Assembly: GCA_022497155.1 (NCBI GenBank)
Contig: MU385747.1
Coordinates: 433,558-497,557, forward strand
Length of the DNA: 64,000 bases
DNA from: Whalleya microplaca
Lineage: Eukaryota > Ascomycota > Sordariomycetes > Xylariales > Xylariaceae
Direction of reading: 5' to 3'
Of the stretch, positions 61,226 through 64,000 are shown piece by piece. A model generated the notes under the pieces. It was not told the origin of the DNA and did no database searches. It was given only the letters and a program-made list of their open reading frames with translations. The position numbers and the translations under genes are program-made. Every line of letters begins with the position of its first letter. Within the stretch, counting starts at the first letter, position 1.

Positions 61226-64000
61226 CTATAGGACTAATAAAAATTAATGGGACTACTTATAATAGTTCTATCTATAAATTAAAAAATACGTGGGACTTTT
61301 ATAAGACTTTTACGAAAAAAACTTAGTTTTATTAAGTTTTATATAAGAAATTAAAATATTAATTAATTATATTATAGCTATTTATAAAAGTAAGTTTTAA
61401 TATAATAAAATAATATTAAAATAATTATAAATAATTAGATATTATTAGAAATTAGTTTTATTATAGCTTATTAATATTTAATTAGTTACGTTCCGGCTAA
61501 TAAACTAAAATTAAGAAATTATTAAGCTTTTTATTATTTACATTTTTCCGACCTAATTTAAATATTTCTAATTTTAATATACGGCTAGCTATAATAAGAG
61601 TCGAGTTTTTTTTTAATAGTATTATAAAAAGTATTAATTTTTTAAAAAACGCCCTATCTAATAGTTCTTTAATACGATAAATTAGTTTACGAGTAATAGT
61701 TTTAATATTTTTATCAAACTAATTACTTATATATTCGGGTAATAGGAAATAACGATTCGACGGTTTTTCGATATTATTATAAGATTATTTTATAATCTCT
61801 TATAATATTTTTTAAATCGAATTAAATAGCTTTTTATAGAGACGGAAATTAGGGAAACTAATACAGTATATAATAAAAAAAAAACGAGTATCGGGTATTT
61901 AATTTATATTTAGAAATTTTTTTAGTTTAGTTTAAATAATAGTTTTATATCCGGTAATTTTAGGAAAAAAGCTATTATAAAAATTAAGATATAAACGTAC
62001 TTTATTAATATAAATGTTATAATATATTAAATTATTTTATAATTATTTTATTAATAACGTATTTTAAAGTTATAGTAGGTAATACAGAATGTATGGGGTG
62101 GAGTAGTATATTGTACGAAAGATGGAGATCTGACATTTAGGTTGCAGCGGAGCTGCACCCTAAATGCTTAAGATCTCTTATCTTTCTTATCTACCTTATC
62201 TTATCTAAGCTAAGCTAGCCCTGAGGGGTAGGGGCCCGTAGGGCCCCGTATCAGTAGGTTTAATTTTAACTAATTTCGATAAACGAAATTATTAAAAACA
62301 AATATTATTCCCAATTTTACTTAAACGGAATGCCTAAATATCGCAAATAATACCGATATTTTTCTATTTTATATAACGTAATAGAAATTATTATTTCTAA
62401 ATTATAATATCGGAAAATATAAAGCGGAATAAATAATATAAAAGAAGTTTTTTTTTTAGCGATATAAAAAGTTTAGGCAAAAAAATATAAATAAGTTTAA
62501 ATATATATAGTTTTTTTTTCGTTTAAATAACCTACTAGTTTTGTAATATTTTAAACCGATTTTTATTAGCGATAGTAAAATTAATAGCGTCTAATATTTA
62601 CTTAAAATAATTTTTATATTAATAAAGTTTTATATATAAAATATCGATAATAATATATTAGCTAGTTTTTTATATGCGGTAAGGTTTATATTTAGCGCCC
62701 TAAAAAAATTAAAATAATAAAATAATTATAAAATAATTTTATAACAACTTATAACTATTAATTAATTTATTTTTTAAGTAATTTTTTATATATTTTTAAT
62801 ATTAATATCGTTTTTGCGGTTATTTTTTTAAAGATATAGGTTTATATATTTTTAAAGGCGGAAAAGTTCGCGAGTAATAAATTTAATTATTATTTTTATT
62901 ATATTTTATTTATTTATAAGTAAAAAAAAAAAGTCGCTTTCGCTTAATTTTTTAATACAAGGTAATTTAGGGCTTTTTTAAAAAGGTAGAAGTTATTTAA
63001 TAATTATAAATATATAAAAATTATAAAATAATTACGAAATAATTAAATATTAAATATATTTTTTAAATTTGTGTATTAAGTTTTAGGATATTTTTTTTAG
63101 TTAGATATAAAAAATATATTAGCAAAAAAAAATAAAAATATTAATCGGTAAAGTTATACCGTTTAAAGTTATTTTTTTCGTTACGGAAATAGTACTTTTT
63201 TTTTAATCTTTCGTTTATATTAATTTAATTTGCATTATTATTATCGAAGCCTTCGGAAATCTCGGAATATTTCCGCGCGATTTAATTAGGATATTTTTTT
63301 TTTTAGAACTAAAGGAAATTAAAATAGAAATAATCCTAAAATAATCAAATATATATTATTTTATTTCGACTTATATTATTATAGCTTATTTTTAAATTTC
63401 GGTTTTGCGATTAGTTATAATGGGATTTTTTTTTTGCTAAGTATTAAATTATTATTTAATTACTTATTTTAAATTATAGCGGGCTTTTTTTATATCAAAA
63501 ATTATAAGATTAAGATTTTTTTTTCGCTCCCGAGCTTTTTAAGTATTCGGATTAATAAAAAGTTTATTATCTAGCTTACGCTATTTTACGACCGGAAATA
63601 TAGTATTAAAATTAATTAGAAACTAATTATTTTACAATTAATTTATATATTTTATAGTCGTATATTTATTTTAGGCTTTTAGGAATAATAAAGTGGGATT
63701 AGGGATAATATTATAACTATAATATAATTATTAAAGGGTTAAAAATATTATAAGAAGCTACTAGAGTAAATGTTGGAATTTAAGCGAAAGAAAGTGGGGC
63801 TGGTAGTTAAAAAAGTAAGGCCGCCTAAAATTTTAAATTATTTCTTCCGTTTTTAAAAATCACGCAATTTTATTATAAAAATAATAAAAATATAATTAAT
63901 AAAAGGGACTTTTTTAATATATATATATTAAATATAATTTAATAAAAATTATATTATTAATATATTAAGTTAAATATATTATTAATATATTAAATTAAAT
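61201..64000. repeat. AT-rich, RIP-degraded repeat block (continues past the window)
   Basis: From about 61200 the sequence is overwhelmingly A and T, full of TA steps and TTTTTT/AAAAA runs, with no open frame. C and G persist mostly as CpG, CpT and CpC (or their complements), while CpA and TpG are almost absent over hundreds of bases. That is what RIP, which converts CpA to TpA on both strands, would leave of a former transposon. No protein can be recovered by eye, so the element family is unknown. Confidence 0.8.
62074..62259. mobile_element. Non-degraded island inside the RIP block, possible small insertion or solo LTR
   Basis: About 170 bp with normal composition (many CA/TG steps) embedded in CpA-free DNA. 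It is bounded on both sides by AGTAGGT (62074-62080 and 62253-62259). It contains a long imperfect hairpin at 62126-62176: AGATCT at each end and GCAGC-GGA-GCTGC at the tip, with TTTAGG/CCTAAA in the arms. It then has TTATCT-rich tandem motifs and GGGGCCCGTAGGGCCCC. There is no open frame. Confidence 0.6.

Overview
The window looks like a stretch of a filamentous ascomycete (Pezizomycotina) chromosome. The genes are split by short GT-AG introns of about 38 to 179 nt, often with a CTAAC/CTAAT-like branch site. The gene families are typical of plant- or litter-associated moulds: pectate lyase, small secreted proteins, a Sog2-like LRR protein, an Fta2-like protein and a Rhodopsin-domain membrane protein. 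The right end is a very AT-rich block almost without CpA/TpG dinucleotides, the expected footprint of repeat-induced point mutation (RIP). I cannot name a genus.

Layout. 1-17 kb: Sog2-like LRR protein (-), a repeat-rich gap, a small secreted protein (+), an M4 thermolysin/protealysin-type metallopeptidase (-), a small conserved protein (-), a pectate lyase PL1 (-) and a PhiA/IgE-binding-type secreted protein (+). Long gene-poor gaps with decayed coding remnants lie between them. 19-26 kb: a GH2 beta-galactosidase (-) and an MFS lactose/sugar permease (+), divergently transcribed from a shared 1.6 kb interval. This is the architecture of fungal lactose-utilisation pairs, and a perfect CGG-N11-CCG palindrome lies 132 bp upstream of the permease. 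26-43 kb: an unknown secreted protein (-), the Hsp90 co-chaperone Aha1 (+), a frameshifted Fta2-like gene (-), an unknown 354-aa protein (-), an MFS transporter pseudogene with two in-frame stops (+) and a large disordered-plus-helical protein (+). 43.4-48.8 kb: a gene desert carrying a 235-bp MITE-like element. 48.8-61 kb: a 7-TM Rhodopsin-domain protein (+), a zinc-free MDR oxidoreductase (+), a LINE fragment, a 14-TM MFS exporter (-), a cytochrome P450 (-) and an O-methyltransferase (+). 61.2-64 kb: the RIP-type block, with one short non-degraded island.

How genes work together. The permease would import lactose (or a related beta-galactoside) and the cytosolic GH2 enzyme would hydrolyse it. 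The oxidoreductase, exporter, P450 and O-methyltransferase are the tailoring and export functions of a secondary-metabolite cluster. No PKS, NRPS, terpene synthase or cluster regulator is visible, so this is either the edge of a cluster cut by the RIP block or a backbone-less remnant. Exon structures were worked out by hand from splice signals, reading phase and family conservation. All phases close except where stated.
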